From Burkholderia cepacia GG4 (GTDB taxonomy: Bacteria > Pseudomonadota > Gammaproteobacteria > Burkholderiales > Burkholderiaceae), in NCBI RefSeq assembly GCF_000292915.1, contig NC_018514.1, positions 1,488,001-1,552,000 on the forward strand: 64,000 nt of DNA, read 5' to 3'. Numbering within the stretch: the first letter of the stretch is position 1; the number at the start of each line of letters is the position of its first letter. This document shows positions 1 to 8,635 of this stretch, in pieces. Under the pieces are notes generated by a model. The model saw nothing but the letters and a program-made list of their open reading frames with translations. It ran no database searches and had not been told where the DNA came from. The position numbers and the translations under genes are program-made.

Positions 1-99
1 CAGGATCGTCTGCGGCGCGGATTGCGCGAAGGCGGGAACGGAAGCGATCAGCGTGGCCGCGGACAATGCGAGGCTGGCGGGAAGGAAAGCGATTTTCAT
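1..99 (-). CDS. N-terminal part of an exported protein (cut by window edge)
   Basis: Only the first 33 codons are in the window. They read as a classic Sec signal peptide: a short basic start (MKIAF), a hydrophobic core rich in Leu, Ala and Ser, and a probable cleavage site after PAFA before QSAPQ. The mature part is outside, so the function cannot be told; a periplasmic binding protein or periplasmic enzyme would fit. It is divergent from the LysR gene that starts 177 bp away, the usual layout when a LysR protein controls the neighbouring gene. Confidence 0.6.
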   Translation of the reverse strand, partial: MKIAFLPASLALSAATLIASVPAFAQSAPQTIL

Positions 100-276
100 G
101 TGCGGGGATCAGTGACTCGGATCAAAACATGAAAAATATTAAAGATTCAGCACCCTCACCCCAAATACTCAATTGTTGAATGCTTATGCCATTCCCGACA
201 CATTATCGTAATGCGCTGTAAATACGGGATATTTTAATGTTGTCGCTTACCCTGATTTTTCGATAAAATTCGACAC

Positions 277-1170
277 ATGAAAAATATCGAACAATTGCCG
301 TACGATCCGCCGCTTCGCGCCGTGCGCGCGTTCGAGGCATTCGCGCGTCTCGGGTCGGTCACTGCGGCCGCGCACGAACTCGACATCACGCCGTCCGCGG
401 TCAGCCATCAGTTGCAACTGCTCGAGGCGTTCATCCAGACGCCATTGACCGTGCGCGAAGGCCGGCTGCTCGCGCTCACCGACGAGGGGCGCGACTATTA
501 CCGCTCGATCAGCGCCGCGTTCTCGGTGCTGCGCAGCGCGACGCGCTTCGTGCGCGATCGTTCGTCGCTGCGGCAGATCACGATCAGCCTGATCCCGCTG
601 CTCGGCATCGGCTGGTTCATTCCGCGCCTGCATGCATTCCTCGCCGACAACACCGACGTCGACGTGACCGTGCTGTATGCGCATCACCGCAACTATCGAA
701 GCGACGCGTCGGACCTGTCGATCCGCTTCGGCACCGGCGACTGGCCTGGCTACCGCTGCGAGCGGCTGCTGCCGGGCGCGATGGTGCCAATGTGCAGCCC
801 GTCGTTCCTGAAGCGCCACGGGCCGTTCCGCACGCCGGCCGATCTCGCGCAAGCGCCGCTCGTGCACGACGAGGATCGCAGCACGTGGGTCAACTGGCTG
901 CACGGCGCGGGCGTGCGGCATGTGTCGCATGCGGTGGGGCCGATGTTCGAGGACGGGCAGCTGACGCTGAGCGCGGCGCGCGCGGATCTCGGCGCGGCGC
1001 TGCTGCGCGCGCCGCTGGTCGAGCGCGAACTGGCGAGCGGCGAACTCGTGAAGCTGTTCGACCACGCGCTCGACGACGGCCGCGATTACTACCTGTGCAC
1101 GCGCGAGGATGCGGACATGCCGGACGGGGCGAGACGGCTCGCCGACTGGCTGAGGAAGATCGCTGCCTGA
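277..1170 (+). CDS. LysR-family transcriptional regulator, GcvA-like
   Basis: The 297-residue protein has the normal LysR length. A winged helix-turn-helix at about residues 10-70 contains the GcvA-type signature (LRAVRAFEAFARLGSVTAAA, then TPSAVSHQLQLLE). It is followed by a periplasmic-binding-like effector domain at about 95-297. It should bind DNA as a tetramer and respond to a small metabolite. It is divergent from a gene for an exported protein at the left edge, its likely target. The 177-bp gap is AT-rich compared with its surroundings. The effector is unknown. Confidence 0.9.
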   Translation: MKNIEQLPYDPPLRAVRAFEAFARLGSVTAAAHELDITPSAVSHQLQLLEAFIQTPLTVREGRLLALTDEGRDYYRSISAAFSVLRSATRFVRDRSSLRQITISLIPLLGIGWFIPRLHAFLADNTDVDVTVLYAHHRNYRSDASDLSIRFGTGDWPGYRCERLLPGAMVPMCSPSFLKRHGPFRTPADLAQAPLVHDEDRSTWVNWLHGAGVRHVSHAVGPMFEDGQLTLSAARADLGAALLRAPLVERELASGELVKLFDHALDDGRDYYLCTREDADMPDGARRLADWLRKIAA

Positions 1171-1248
1171 GCGCCCGGGCCGCAGCGTGGCGGCAGCCCG
1201 TCACGCTTGCCCGGCAAGCATCGACGCCTTGCGGGCGACCATCTGGAT

Positions 1249-1272
1249 ATATATGATATGCATATCATATAT
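1249..1272. promoter_or_regulatory. 24-bp perfect palindrome, likely toxin-antitoxin operator
   Basis: ATATATGATATG is followed immediately by its exact reverse complement, with the axis between 1260 and 1261. It ends two bases before a GGAGG ribosome-binding site (1274-1278) and 12 bases before the antitoxin ATG. Ribbon-helix-helix antitoxins bind such dyads to repress their own operon, so this is most likely the autoregulatory operator. A strongly AT-rich palindrome stands out in this GC-rich DNA. Confidence 0.7.
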
Positions 1273-1283
1273 CGGAGGTTGCA

Positions 1284-1502
1284 ATGAGCCGTATCCTGAT
1301 TGATCTGTCGAACGGCCAGCTCGACGAACTGGCCGCCATCGTCGAGACTGAGCAACGCCCTCGCGCTGCGATCATTCGCGATGCGATCGACGCGTATATC
1401 GCGCAGCACAAGCGATCGCATGCCGATAACGTATTCGGTCTGTGGAAAGATCGCGTGGTCGACGGGCTCACCTATCAGGAGGCGCTGCGTTCAGAATGGT
1501 AA
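1284..1502 (+). CDS. CopG-type antitoxin of a VapBC-like module
   Basis: The 72-residue protein has a ribbon-helix-helix N-terminus (about residues 1-45: ILIDLSNGQLDELAAIV, then RAAIIRDAIDAYIAQ) and a C-terminal toxin-binding tail ending FGLWKDRVVDGLTYQEALRSEW. A strong GGAGG lies just upstream. Its stop is overlapped in the pattern GAATGGTAA by an ATG in another frame, the usual antitoxin-toxin coupling. Here that ATG opens a broken 58-residue frame, and the real toxin starts 164 bp further on. Family knowledge: such antitoxins neutralise a PIN-domain RNase and repress the operon through the upstream palindrome. Confidence 0.8.
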   Translation: MSRILIDLSNGQLDELAAIVETEQRPRAAIIRDAIDAYIAQHKRSHADNVFGLWKDRVVDGLTYQEALRSEW

Positions 1503-1684
1503 AAGCACTTATCACCCCCCCCAGCGCGGCCGGCTATCCAGGCCGCGCGACCCCGGCCGACGCTTGCCCGTCGCAGCACCGGCCGCCGCATGCCGACACC
1601 GTATTCGGTCTCTGGAAAGTTCGTGCGCTCAACGGGCTCGCCTATCAGGAGGCGCTGCGCGCGGAATGGTAAACGCACTCTTCG
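1388..1684 (+). repeat. Diverged tandem duplication, 170-bp offset, of the antitoxin end and toxin start
   Basis: DNA from about 1388-1514 recurs at 1558-1684 with an exact 170-bp offset. The closest part is 1421-1510 against 1591-1680: both copies encode FGLWK, a variable stretch, then YQEALR-EW, a stop in TGGTAA, and the overlapping start ATGGTAAA-GCACT. The left part of the second copy has drifted and lacks the DNA-binding half. The arrangement looks like two adjacent antitoxin-toxin modules that collapsed into one, losing the first toxin and the start of the second antitoxin. Confidence 0.75.
1496..1672 (+). pseudogene. 58-codon chimeric remnant bridging antitoxin and toxin
   Basis: It starts at the ATG overlapping the antitoxin stop and begins MVKALI, matching the toxin N-terminus MVNALF. 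It then runs across an eight-C tract and filler sequence into the C-terminal half of a second antitoxin (ADTVFGLWK...GLAYQEALRAEW). Its stop overlaps the true toxin ATG in the same GAATGGTAA pattern. It is therefore toxin start fused to antitoxin tail. It may be translated and carry ribosomes from antitoxin to toxin, or it may simply be debris. The toxin-binding tail it retains could in principle still touch the toxin. Confidence 0.55.
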
Positions 1685-2031
1685 ACACCAACATCCTGAT
1701 CGACTATCTCGGTGGCGTGGAGGCCGCGCGCGCGGAGCTTGCCCGCTACGACTACCGGGCGATCAGCATGGTGACCTGGATGGAAGTCCTGGTCGGCGCG
1801 ACGCCCGGCGACGATGCGGCGATCCGCACGTGGCTTGCGTCGTTCGATATCATCCCGGTCGACAGCACGGTGGCCAATCGCGCTGTAACGATTCGCAAGG
1901 AACGCCGCATTCGCCTGCCCGACGCGATCATATGGGCGTCGGCGCAAGTGAACGGCCTGCTGCTCGTGTCGCGCAACACGAAGGATTTCCCCCTCACCGA
2001 ACCGGGCGTCCGGGCGCCCTATCAGATCTAG
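1666..2031 (+). CDS. PIN-domain toxin (VapC-like ribonuclease)
   Basis: The 121-residue protein has normal VapC length. The acidic metal-binding residues of the PIN fold are present: D7 in LFDTN, E40 in TWMEVLVG, D86 in RLPDAIIWA and D107 in NTKDF. VapC toxins cut tRNA or rRNA and are held inactive by the cognate antitoxin. The ATG at 1666 overlaps the stop of the upstream remnant frame by seven bases, which suggests translational coupling. Longer upstream extensions of the frame are only the duplicated antitoxin DNA. All catalytic residues are intact, so it is probably active. Confidence 0.85.
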   Translation: MVNALFDTNILIDYLGGVEAARAELARYDYRAISMVTWMEVLVGATPGDDAAIRTWLASFDIIPVDSTVANRAVTIRKERRIRLPDAIIWASAQVNGLLLVSRNTKDFPLTEPGVRAPYQI

Positions 2032-2088
2032 CGCGAGCGCTGCCCGTCCTGCGTGCCGGACATCCGCGCGTCCCGCCGTCGCCACGCG

Positions 2089-2790
2089 TCACGCGGTCCG
2101 CCCCCACCCTCGCTCGAGCGCGTACGTGACCGTCGCGCGCGCCAGTTCCTGCGTGCTGTCGATCAACGCGAACGGCGCGTCGCGCAACGCGCGCGCGGCG
2201 ATCGGGATTTCCGTGCAGCCCATCACGGCAACGCCGACGTCCCGTCGCACCAGCGTCGCGAGCGCACGCGACAGGCACCGCACCGACGCATCGATCCTGC
2301 CTGCCTTGACGGCCGCGATGCACGCCGCGATATCGCGCTGCGCGGCCGCGCCCGGCATCACCGGCTCGAAGCCGCGCGCGCGCAGCGCCGCCTGATAGAA
2401 CCCCGACACCAGCGTGCCGCCGGTCGCGAGCACCGCGACGCGCCGCACGCCGGCCGGCAACGCGGCCACCGACGCATCGACGATATGCAGGATCGGCGCC
2501 GCGCTGCGCTCGCGCATCGGCTCATACCAGTGATGCGCCGAATTGCACGGGATCGCGATCACGTCGACGCCGCACCGATTCAGCAGCCCGACGCCGTCGA
2601 GCAGCGCCGGCAGCGGGTCGGCCCCGCCGTCGACGATCGCACGCGAACGATCAGGCGTTTGCGTCAGATTCGCGACGATCATCGGCAGATGCTCCTGATC
2701 GCAGCGCGCCCGCGTCAAGCGGATCACGCGATGCATGAAGTCGACCGTGGCCAGCGGCCCCATTCCACCCAACACGCCGACGAGCGCCAT
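2089..2790 (-). CDS. Aspartate/glutamate racemase family protein
   Basis: The 233-residue protein is of the Asp/Glu racemase superfamily: N-terminal VGVLGGMGPLATVDF, the first catalytic cysteine in AIPCNSAHHW and the second in VMGCTEIPIA. These enzymes invert the alpha-carbon of an amino acid without a cofactor. It is the last gene of a leftward three-gene unit with a symporter (10 bp upstream) and a binding protein. That suggests import of a dicarboxylic amino acid followed by racemisation. An AAGGGGG ribosome-binding site precedes the ATG. The substrate (aspartate, glutamate or another amino acid) is not certain. Confidence 0.85.
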   Translation of the reverse strand: MALVGVLGGMGPLATVDFMHRVIRLTRARCDQEHLPMIVANLTQTPDRSRAIVDGGADPLPALLDGVGLLNRCGVDVIAIPCNSAHHWYEPMRERSAAPILHIVDASVAALPAGVRRVAVLATGGTLVSGFYQAALRARGFEPVMPGAAAQRDIAACIAAVKAGRIDASVRCLSRALATLVRRDVGVAVMGCTEIPIAARALRDAPFALIDSTQELARATVTYALERGWGRTA

Positions 2791-2800
2791 GATGCCCCCT

Positions 2801-4105
2801 TCACGCGCGCGACGGCCGCGCGCAGATTGCGGACACCACGGCCGAGTTGCCGATCACCAGCAACAGCGTGCGCAATATCTCGCAGAATGGATCGACCGCC
2901 GCGAACAGCACGAACGCGGCCTCGAACGGCAGATGCAGCGCCGCGCACGCCATCCCGGCGAGCGACACGGTCACGACCCCCGACGTGCCGGTCGACGCGA
3001 ACCCGGCCAGCACCGACGCCACCAGCACGACGCAAAGCTCGCCCGGGCCGAGCGGACGCTCGTAGAGCTGCGCGACGAACAGCGTCGCGCTCGCGTAATA
3101 GACCATCGGCCCGACGCGCAGCAGCGACACGGCAAGCGGCACGACCAGCTCGACGCGCGCGCGGGCGAAGCCGAACCCGTCGGCCAGGCACTCGATCATG
3201 CTCGGCATGCAGGCCACGCTGCTGCGGGTGGCGAGCGCCATCGCGAATGGTGTGCGCAACCCGGCGAGCGTCGCGGACAGCGTGGCGCCCGAGCGCTTCC
3301 AGATCACGACGATCGCCGCCGCGATCAGCACGAGCGCGACGACGCAGAACGCCGCGACGAAGCGGAACATCGCCTCGAGCGGCCCGAACCCCGACGTGCC
3401 GATCTGCGCGGCGCCGCCGCAGAACAGCACGATCGGCGTCGGATACGCGAGCCAGTGCATGATCTTCTGGCACGTGAAATAGACAGTCTCCAGCGTCTGG
3501 CTCAGCGCCGCCGAGATGCTCGCGGGCACGCGCCCCGACGCAAACCCGAAGAACAGCGAGAACACCAGCGCCTTCAGCGTGTCGCCGCTCGCGAGCGCCG
3601 CGAAGAAATTGCCGGGCACCAGCGCGATCAGCATATCGGCGAGGCCCGAGGACTTCTCGGCGGGATCGGTGCCGTACAGCGTCATCACCGTATCGCTCGC
3701 CGCGCCGTCGCTGCCAACCAGCGCGCCGAACGCCTTCAGCGTCGCGGTCGACAGGTGCTCGCCCGGCCGCATCGCGACCAGCACGACCGCGCCGACCACC
3801 ACCACGAACACCGACACGCAGCCGAACGTCGCGATCACGCGCATCACCAGATCCGACGCGTTGCCGTCGCGCAGCAGCCGCTGCAGGCTGAAAATCACGG
3901 CGGCCGTCATGAACGGCAGCGCCGTCATCTTCAGCAGGCCGACGTACACCTGGCCGACGTAGTCGAATTTCGGCGCGGCGGCCGGCCACAGAATGCCGGC
4001 CACGATCCCGAGCGCGAGGCTGCCGAATACCGTCAGCGGATGGATCGCCAGCGCATGCAGCCGCTCGATGCGCGGGGTGATCCTGATGTTCTCGTTCATG
4101 TTCAT
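2801..4105 (-). CDS. Dicarboxylate/amino acid:cation symporter (DAACS family)
   Basis: This is a polytopic inner-membrane protein of about 434 residues, the usual GltP/DctA length. Recognisable family stretches include GSLALGIVAGILW near the N-terminus, PFMTAAVIFSLQRLL, PTPIVLFCGGAAQIG, the TRSSVACMPSMIE hairpin region and ASTGTSGVVTVSLAGM. It should take up C4-dicarboxylates or acidic amino acids with Na+ or H+. I chose the ATG at 4105 (MNMNENIR), immediately after the stop of the upstream gene; a second ATG lies two codons downstream. The neighbouring racemase fits an acidic amino acid substrate. Confidence 0.88.
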   Translation of the reverse strand: MNMNENIRITPRIERLHALAIHPLTVFGSLALGIVAGILWPAAAPKFDYVGQVYVGLLKMTALPFMTAAVIFSLQRLLRDGNASDLVMRVIATFGCVSVFVVVVGAVVLVAMRPGEHLSTATLKAFGALVGSDGAASDTVMTLYGTDPAEKSSGLADMLIALVPGNFFAALASGDTLKALVFSLFFGFASGRVPASISAALSQTLETVYFTCQKIMHWLAYPTPIVLFCGGAAQIGTSGFGPLEAMFRFVAAFCVVALVLIAAAIVVIWKRSGATLSATLAGLRTPFAMALATRSSVACMPSMIECLADGFGFARARVELVVPLAVSLLRVGPMVYYASATLFVAQLYERPLGPGELCVVLVASVLAGFASTGTSGVVTVSLAGMACAALHLPFEAAFVLFAAVDPFCEILRTLLLVIGNSAVVSAICARPSRA

Positions 4106-4106
4106 G

Positions 4107-5063
4107 TTAGCGACCCATCGCATCGAGCAGGGATTTCACGTCGAGCCGCTTGTTGCGCTCGGCCAGGAACTGGTTGACGAACGCGAGCAGCGTCGGCGCG
4201 GACACCGGCACGCCGACGGCAAGCGCATCGGTCAGGTCGTCGAAGGTCGCGACGCGCAGCCGGATCGGCGCGGTCGGGTCGTCCTGCATCACGAGCTTGA
4301 TCGCGAGTTCGTCGCGATACACGGCCGATACCGCGCCGGCGTTCAGCGCGTCGAGCGTCGCCGGCCAGCTCGGATAGGTGCGCACCTGCGCGGCCGGGAA
4401 GTCGTTGCGCACGTATTCCGCGTAGGCCGAGCCCGCGACGACACCGATCGTGCCGCGGTAGTCGCGCACGACTTCGGGCAGCGACCGCCCTTTCGCGAGT
4501 TCCGCGAAGCCGACGCGGTTGATCAGCAGCGCGCGCCGCAGGCTGATGTACGGCGTGCTGAAGCGGACCACCTGCGCTCGCGGCAACGTGCGTGACAGCT
4601 TGCTGATCGCGACGTCGGCCTGCCCCGTTGCGAGCAGATGCACGACGTCGTCGAAGGTGCGCGCATCGCGGTCGAACTGCACCGACACGCCAAGCTTTTT
4701 CGCGAGCTGGTCGGCGAGATCGATGTCGACGCCGGCCAGTGCGCCGTGGCGCGACATGAAGAACGGCGGCTGATCGACGCCGAGCACCGCGACGACGAGC
4801 ACGCCGCGCGTGACGATGCGCGCGAACTCGGGCGCGAGCAGCCGGCCGTCGGGCATCCGTACGAGCCCGGTCGACGTGGTGGTCGGCGTCGCCGCCGCGG
4901 CCGCTGCAGATGCATCGAGGGCCAGCGCCCGCGCGGCGCACGACACGGCGATGAGTACGCAGACCGTGCCGCGCAAGTACCGACCCAGGCATCGGCGCTC
5001 GGGACGGATGTCGCGGAACCACGCAAGCAGCGCGCGCGCGGCGCGTCCGGAAAAGAGGTTCAT
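4107..5063 (-). CDS. Periplasmic solute-binding protein (SBP family 3)
   Basis: About 318 residues. A hydrophobic signal region lies near residues 30-50 (GTVCVLIAVSCAARALA). It is followed by a type-3 binding-protein fold: GVLVVAVLGVDQPPFF, GVDIDLADQLAKKLGV, DVAISKLSRTLPRAQVV, FSTPYISLR and a second lobe with GTIGVVAGSAYAEYV. Such proteins normally deliver amino acids to ABC permeases, yet here the gene is coupled to a DAACS symporter, with the stop and next ATG one base apart, and no ABC genes are adjacent. The ATG at 5063 was chosen as the start of a plausible export signal; in-frame starts continue further upstream. Confidence 0.75.
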   Translation of the reverse strand: MNLFSGRAARALLAWFRDIRPERRCLGRYLRGTVCVLIAVSCAARALALDASAAAAAATPTTTSTGLVRMPDGRLLAPEFARIVTRGVLVVAVLGVDQPPFFMSRHGALAGVDIDLADQLAKKLGVSVQFDRDARTFDDVVHLLATGQADVAISKLSRTLPRAQVVRFSTPYISLRRALLINRVGFAELAKGRSLPEVVRDYRGTIGVVAGSAYAEYVRNDFPAAQVRTYPSWPATLDALNAGAVSAVYRDELAIKLVMQDDPTAPIRLRVATFDDLTDALAVGVPVSAPTLLAFVNQFLAERNKRLDVKSLLDAMGR

Positions 5064-5383
5064 GGCGCAGTGGGAAGGAGCGTGTCGAACGACCGCGCAA
5101 CCGTTCGTGCCGAACGGGCGCCGGGCCCTTGCGCGGGGCGCAGCGCCGTCGCCCGGCGCCACGCCCTCCCGCACGCCCAATGTGTCAGAAGCGCCGGCCG
5201 GCCGGAATCCGCCGGAAGGCCCGGACCGGATGGCACGGGCCGTCCGGACGGCCCGCCGGAACGGGGGCCGGAAGCAGATAGAAATTCCCGATGCCGCGGA
5301 TTGAAACAAGCAATTTCACAAACTCAGGGTGAACCCGGATACTGGCAACACTTCATCAACACCAACGCAAAGGAACTCGCAAG
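5064..5383. other. Intergenic region with divergent control DNA and a 20-bp perfect palindrome
   Basis: This 320-bp gap separates the leftward binding-protein operon from rightward ahpC and must hold both promoters. Positions 5236-5255 form a perfect GC palindrome (CGGGCCGTCC then its complement), with further GGCC-rich dyads around it. No T-run follows, so it is not a textbook terminator. The 70 bp before ahpC are AT-richer and probably carry its promoter. I could not identify an OxyR site with confidence. Confidence 0.5.
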
Positions 5384-5947
5384 ATGCCGATCATCAACAC
5401 CCAAATCAAACCGTTCAAGGCAACCGCATACCACAACGGCGATTTCGTGCCCGTGTCCGAAGAGAACTTCAAGGGCAAGTGGTCCGTCGTCGTGTTCTAC
5501 CCGGCCGACTTCACGTTCGTCTGCCCGACCGAGCTGGGCGACCTCGCCGACCGCTACGCGGAATTCCAGAAGCTGGGTGTCGAAATCTACGGCGTGTCGA
5601 CCGACACGCACTTCACGCACAAGGCATGGCACGACACGTCGGACACGATCGGCAAGATCAAGTACCCGATGATCGGCGACCCGACGCTCACGCTGTCGCG
5701 CAACTTCGACGTGCTGATCGAGGAAGAAGGGATGGCGCTGCGCGGCACGTTCGTGATCAACCCGGAAGGCGAGATCAAGCTGTGTGAAATCCACGACAAC
5801 GGCATCGGCCGCGACGCAGGCGAACTGCTGCGCAAGGTGCAGGCTGCGCAATACATCGCGGCACACCCGGGTGAAGTGTGCCCGGCCAAGTGGACGCCGG
5901 GTGCGGAAACGCTGACCCCGTCGCTCGACCTGATCGGCAAGATCTGA
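5384..5947 (+). CDS. ahpC: Alkyl hydroperoxide reductase subunit C (2-Cys peroxiredoxin)
   Basis: The 187 residues match the family length exactly. The peroxidatic cysteine is C47 in [10 protein letters not shown] and the resolving cysteine is C166 in [10 protein letters not shown]. The protein reduces hydrogen peroxide, organic peroxides and peroxynitrite in the cytoplasm and is recycled by AhpF, encoded 124 bp downstream on the same strand. The gene is probably induced by peroxide through OxyR, as in other proteobacteria, although no OxyR site was firmly seen here. Confidence 0.97.
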   Translation: MPIINTQIKPFKATAYHNGDFVPVSEENFKGKWSVVVFYPADFTFVCPTELGDLADRYAEFQKLGVEIYGVSTDTHFTHKAWHDTSDTIGKIKYPMIGDPTLTLSRNFDVLIEEEGMALRGTFVINPEGEIKLCEIHDNGIGRDAGELLRKVQAAQYIAAHPGEVCPAKWTPGAETLTPSLDLIGKI

Positions 5948-6071
5948 CGATCGCCCCGCGCGCCTCGCACGAGGCGCGCAAGATGTACGCTACGGGCCGC
6001 CTCGCGCGGTCCGCGCCCTCCTCCGGCACGACGTGCCCGACCAGCCTCATCAATACGGAATCCGAAACGCC

Positions 6072-7676
6072 ATGCTCGACGCCAATCTCAAGAACCAACT
6101 GAAAGCGTACCTCGAAAAGATCACGCGCCCGATCGAACTCGTCGCCTCGCTCGACGACAGCGCGAAGTCGCAGGAACTGCTTGCGCTGCTGAACGAGATT
6201 GCGTCGCTGACGTCGCGCGTGACCGTGACCGAACGCCGCGACGACGCCGAGCGCAAGCCGTCGTTCTCGATCGGCGAGCCCGGCAAGCCGGCCGGCATCC
6301 GTTTCGCCGGCATCCCGATGGGCCATGAATTCACGTCGCTCGTGCTTGCGCTGCTGCAGACGGGCGGCCACCCGATCAAGCTCGACGACGACGTGATCGA
6401 ACAGATCCGCGCGCTCGACGGCGATTACGCGTTCGAGACGTATTTCTCGCTGTCGTGCCAGAACTGCCCGGAAGTCGTGCAGGCGCTGAACGTGATGTCG
6501 CTGATCAACCCGCGCATCCGCCACGTCGCGATCGACGGCGCGCTGTTCCAGAACGAAGTCGAGGCCCGCCAGATCATGGCCGTGCCGACCATGTTCCTGA
6601 ACGGCGAATCGTTCGGCCAGGGCCGCAGCAGCGTGAAGGAAATCCTCGCGAAGCTCGACACGGGCGCCAGCGCCCGCGCCGCGAAGTCGCTCGAGAACAA
6701 GCCGGTGTTCGACACGCTGATCGTCGGCGGCGGCCCGGCCGGTGCGGCAGCCGCGATCTACTCGGCGCGCAAGGGCATCGCGACGGGCGTGGTCGCCGAG
6801 CGTTTCGGCGGCCAGGTGCTCGACACGATGGCGATCGAGAACTTCGTGTCGGTGCGGGAAACCGAAGGGCCGAAGTTCGCCGTCGCGCTCGAGCAGCACG
6901 TGAAGCAATACGACGTCGACATCATGGACGTGCAGCGCGCCGATGCGCTGATTCCGGGTGACGTGCACCAGATCCGCCTCGCGAACGGCGCGGTGCTGAA
7001 GGCGAAGACGATCATTCTCGCGACCGGCGCACGCTGGCGCGAAATCAACGTGCCGGGCGAGCGCGAATACCGCAACCGCGGTGTCGCGTACTGCCCGCAC
7101 TGCGACGGCCCGCTGTTCAAGGGCAAGCGCGTCGCGGTGGTCGGCGGCGGCAACTCGGGCGTCGAGGCCGCGATCGACCTGGCCGGTATCGTGAAGGAAG
7201 TCACGCTGATCGAATACGGTGCGCAACTGCGCGCGGACGAAGTGCTGCAGCGCAAGCTGCGCAGCCTGCCGAACGTGACGATCGTCACGCAGGCGCAGAC
7301 GACCGAGCTGACCGGCGACGGCAGCAAGCTGAACGGGCTCGTCTACAAGGATCTGCGTTCGGGCGAAGCGAAGCGCATCGACCTCGAAGGCGTGTTCGTG
7401 CAGATCGGCCTCGTGCCGAACACCGAATGGCTGAAGGGCACGGTCGAACTGTCGAAGCACGGCGAGATCGTCGTCGATGCGCGCGGTGCGACGTCGGTGC
7501 CGGGCGTGTTCGCGGCCGGCGACGTGACGACGGTGCCGTTCAAGCAGATCGTGATCGCGGTCGGCGAAGGGGCGAAGGCGTCGCTCGGCGCGTTCGACCA
7601 CCTGATCCGGCAGGACGTGACGCCGGCCGCTGCCGCGGCCGATGCGCGGCAGGCTGAAGAAGCGGTCGCCGCGTAA
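6072..7676 (+). CDS. ahpF: Alkyl hydroperoxide reductase subunit F (NADH-dependent flavoprotein)
   Basis: The 534-residue protein has the complete AhpF layout: tandem thioredoxin-like folds (about 1-200) with the CxxC pair C129/C132 in SLSCQNCPE; an FAD-binding Rossmann site ([12 protein letters not shown]) near 215; a second CxxC, C341/C344 in YCPHCDGP; an NADH-binding site ([12 protein letters not shown]); and a C-terminal FAD motif (GVFAAGDVT). It passes electrons from NADH through its disulfides to AhpC. I chose the ATG at 6072 ([10 protein letters not shown]) because it matches known AhpF starts; an in-frame ATG 13 codons upstream is less likely. A strong terminator follows. Confidence 0.97.
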   Translation: MLDANLKNQLKAYLEKITRPIELVASLDDSAKSQELLALLNEIASLTSRVTVTERRDDAERKPSFSIGEPGKPAGIRFAGIPMGHEFTSLVLALLQTGGHPIKLDDDVIEQIRALDGDYAFETYFSLSCQNCPEVVQALNVMSLINPRIRHVAIDGALFQNEVEARQIMAVPTMFLNGESFGQGRSSVKEILAKLDTGASARAAKSLENKPVFDTLIVGGGPAGAAAAIYSARKGIATGVVAERFGGQVLDTMAIENFVSVRETEGPKFAVALEQHVKQYDVDIMDVQRADALIPGDVHQIRLANGAVLKAKTIILATGARWREINVPGEREYRNRGVAYCPHCDGPLFKGKRVAVVGGGNSGVEAAIDLAGIVKEVTLIEYGAQLRADEVLQRKLRSLPNVTIVTQAQTTELTGDGSKLNGLVYKDLRSGEAKRIDLEGVFVQIGLVPNTEWLKGTVELSKHGEIVVDARGATSVPGVFAAGDVTTVPFKQIVIAVGEGAKASLGAFDHLIRQDVTPAAAAADARQAEEAVAA

Positions 7677-7708
7677 CGCGCACCGCATCACACCGGTTCG
7701 TCTCTCTT

Positions 7709-7746
7709 GGCCCCGCGTGCCCTGGTCGGCGTGCGGGGTCCTTTTT
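7709..7746 (+). terminator. Rho-independent terminator after ahpF
   Basis: A stem starting GGCCCCGCG (7709) pairs with GTGCGGGGTC (ending 7740), about 11-13 pairs including G-T pairs, around a six-base loop. The run CTTTTTC follows at 7741. It sits 33 bp after the ahpF stop and would end the ahpCF transcript. Confidence 0.85.
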
Positions 7747-7792
7747 CATCCGGCGTCGAGCGGCGCTGCGCGAGCGTGCCGGATACCGATGC

Positions 7793-8635
7793 TCACTGGG
7801 TCGCGGTGGGGCCGGCGTTCACCGGTGCGGGCGTCTTGAAGCTGCTCGACTGCCTGACCAGCTGGTCGGTCATCGCGGCGCCGACCGCGTTCGCACCAGC
7901 CGACGTGTGCTGTCGATCCGCACCCGGCGTCGCCACGTATTGGGGCGGCGGCAACGACGGATCGAGTTTCGCGGATTCGCGCACGAGTTGAGCCGTCTCG
8001 GGTGTTTCGGATTTCGTGACCGGCGTCGCCGCCGCATGCCGCTCGAGGCCGTCGCGCTTGCGCGCTGCGCGCTGGGTCGGCTGAGCCGCCTGCTGGCTCG
8101 GCCGGGCCGCCTGCGCAGGCTGGACCGGTGGAGCCGCTTGCACCGGCGGAGTCGATTGCACCGGTTGCGCCGGTTGTGCAGCCTGCGCCTTCGAGGGGGG
8201 CGCATCCTCCGGCTCGACCGTCACGACATGGACGGTCGGCGGCGGGCTCGGCTTCGCCGGCAGCGCCTGCCCGGCGATGACCGGCGCGACGGCGTCGGAT
8301 GCCGGCGCCGCGCGCGTGCGCGCAGGCGTCGCGGCAGGTGGCGGCACGGCCGCTTGTTGCGGCACCGCATCGTCTACATGCGCGGAAAGCGCGACGGCTG
8401 GCGCAGGCGGCGCAATAGCGCCTTGCGCGGTGTGACCGTCGTCCGCCGGGGCCGCGGGAGCAGTCGTGGGAGTCGTGGGAGTCGTGGCAGTCGCCACGAC
8501 GGGCGCAGCGGAATCGCCGATGCCGGCTTCCGCGATCGCACGGTGGTCCGCGCGCAGCAGCATCACATAGCCGCTAGCGGCCGCGGCAGCCAGCAATCCG
8601 CCGACGATCATCAATGTCTTTCGGGTACTTGTCAT
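7793..8635 (-). CDS. Proline/alanine/glutamine-rich membrane-anchored protein of unknown function
   Basis: 280 residues. A basic N-terminus and one hydrophobic helix at about 7-27 (TLMIVGGLLAAAAASGYVML) suggest an inner-membrane anchor or uncleaved signal. The rest is low-complexity and rich in Pro, Ala, Thr and Gln (TTPTTPTTAP, VQAAPPVQPAQAARP), likely extended or disordered in the periplasm. The DNA for these parts contains short imperfect repeats around 8110-8170 and 8461-8490. The architecture resembles TonB-like or cell-envelope spacer proteins, but no defined domain is visible. It is convergent with ahpF. Function unknown. Confidence 0.65.
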   Translation of the reverse strand: MTSTRKTLMIVGGLLAAAAASGYVMLLRADHRAIAEAGIGDSAAPVVATATTPTTPTTAPAAPADDGHTAQGAIAPPAPAVALSAHVDDAVPQQAAVPPPAATPARTRAAPASDAVAPVIAGQALPAKPSPPPTVHVVTVEPEDAPPSKAQAAQPAQPVQSTPPVQAAPPVQPAQAARPSQQAAQPTQRAARKRDGLERHAAATPVTKSETPETAQLVRESAKLDPSLPPPQYVATPGADRQHTSAGANAVGAAMTDQLVRQSSSFKTPAPVNAGPTATQ

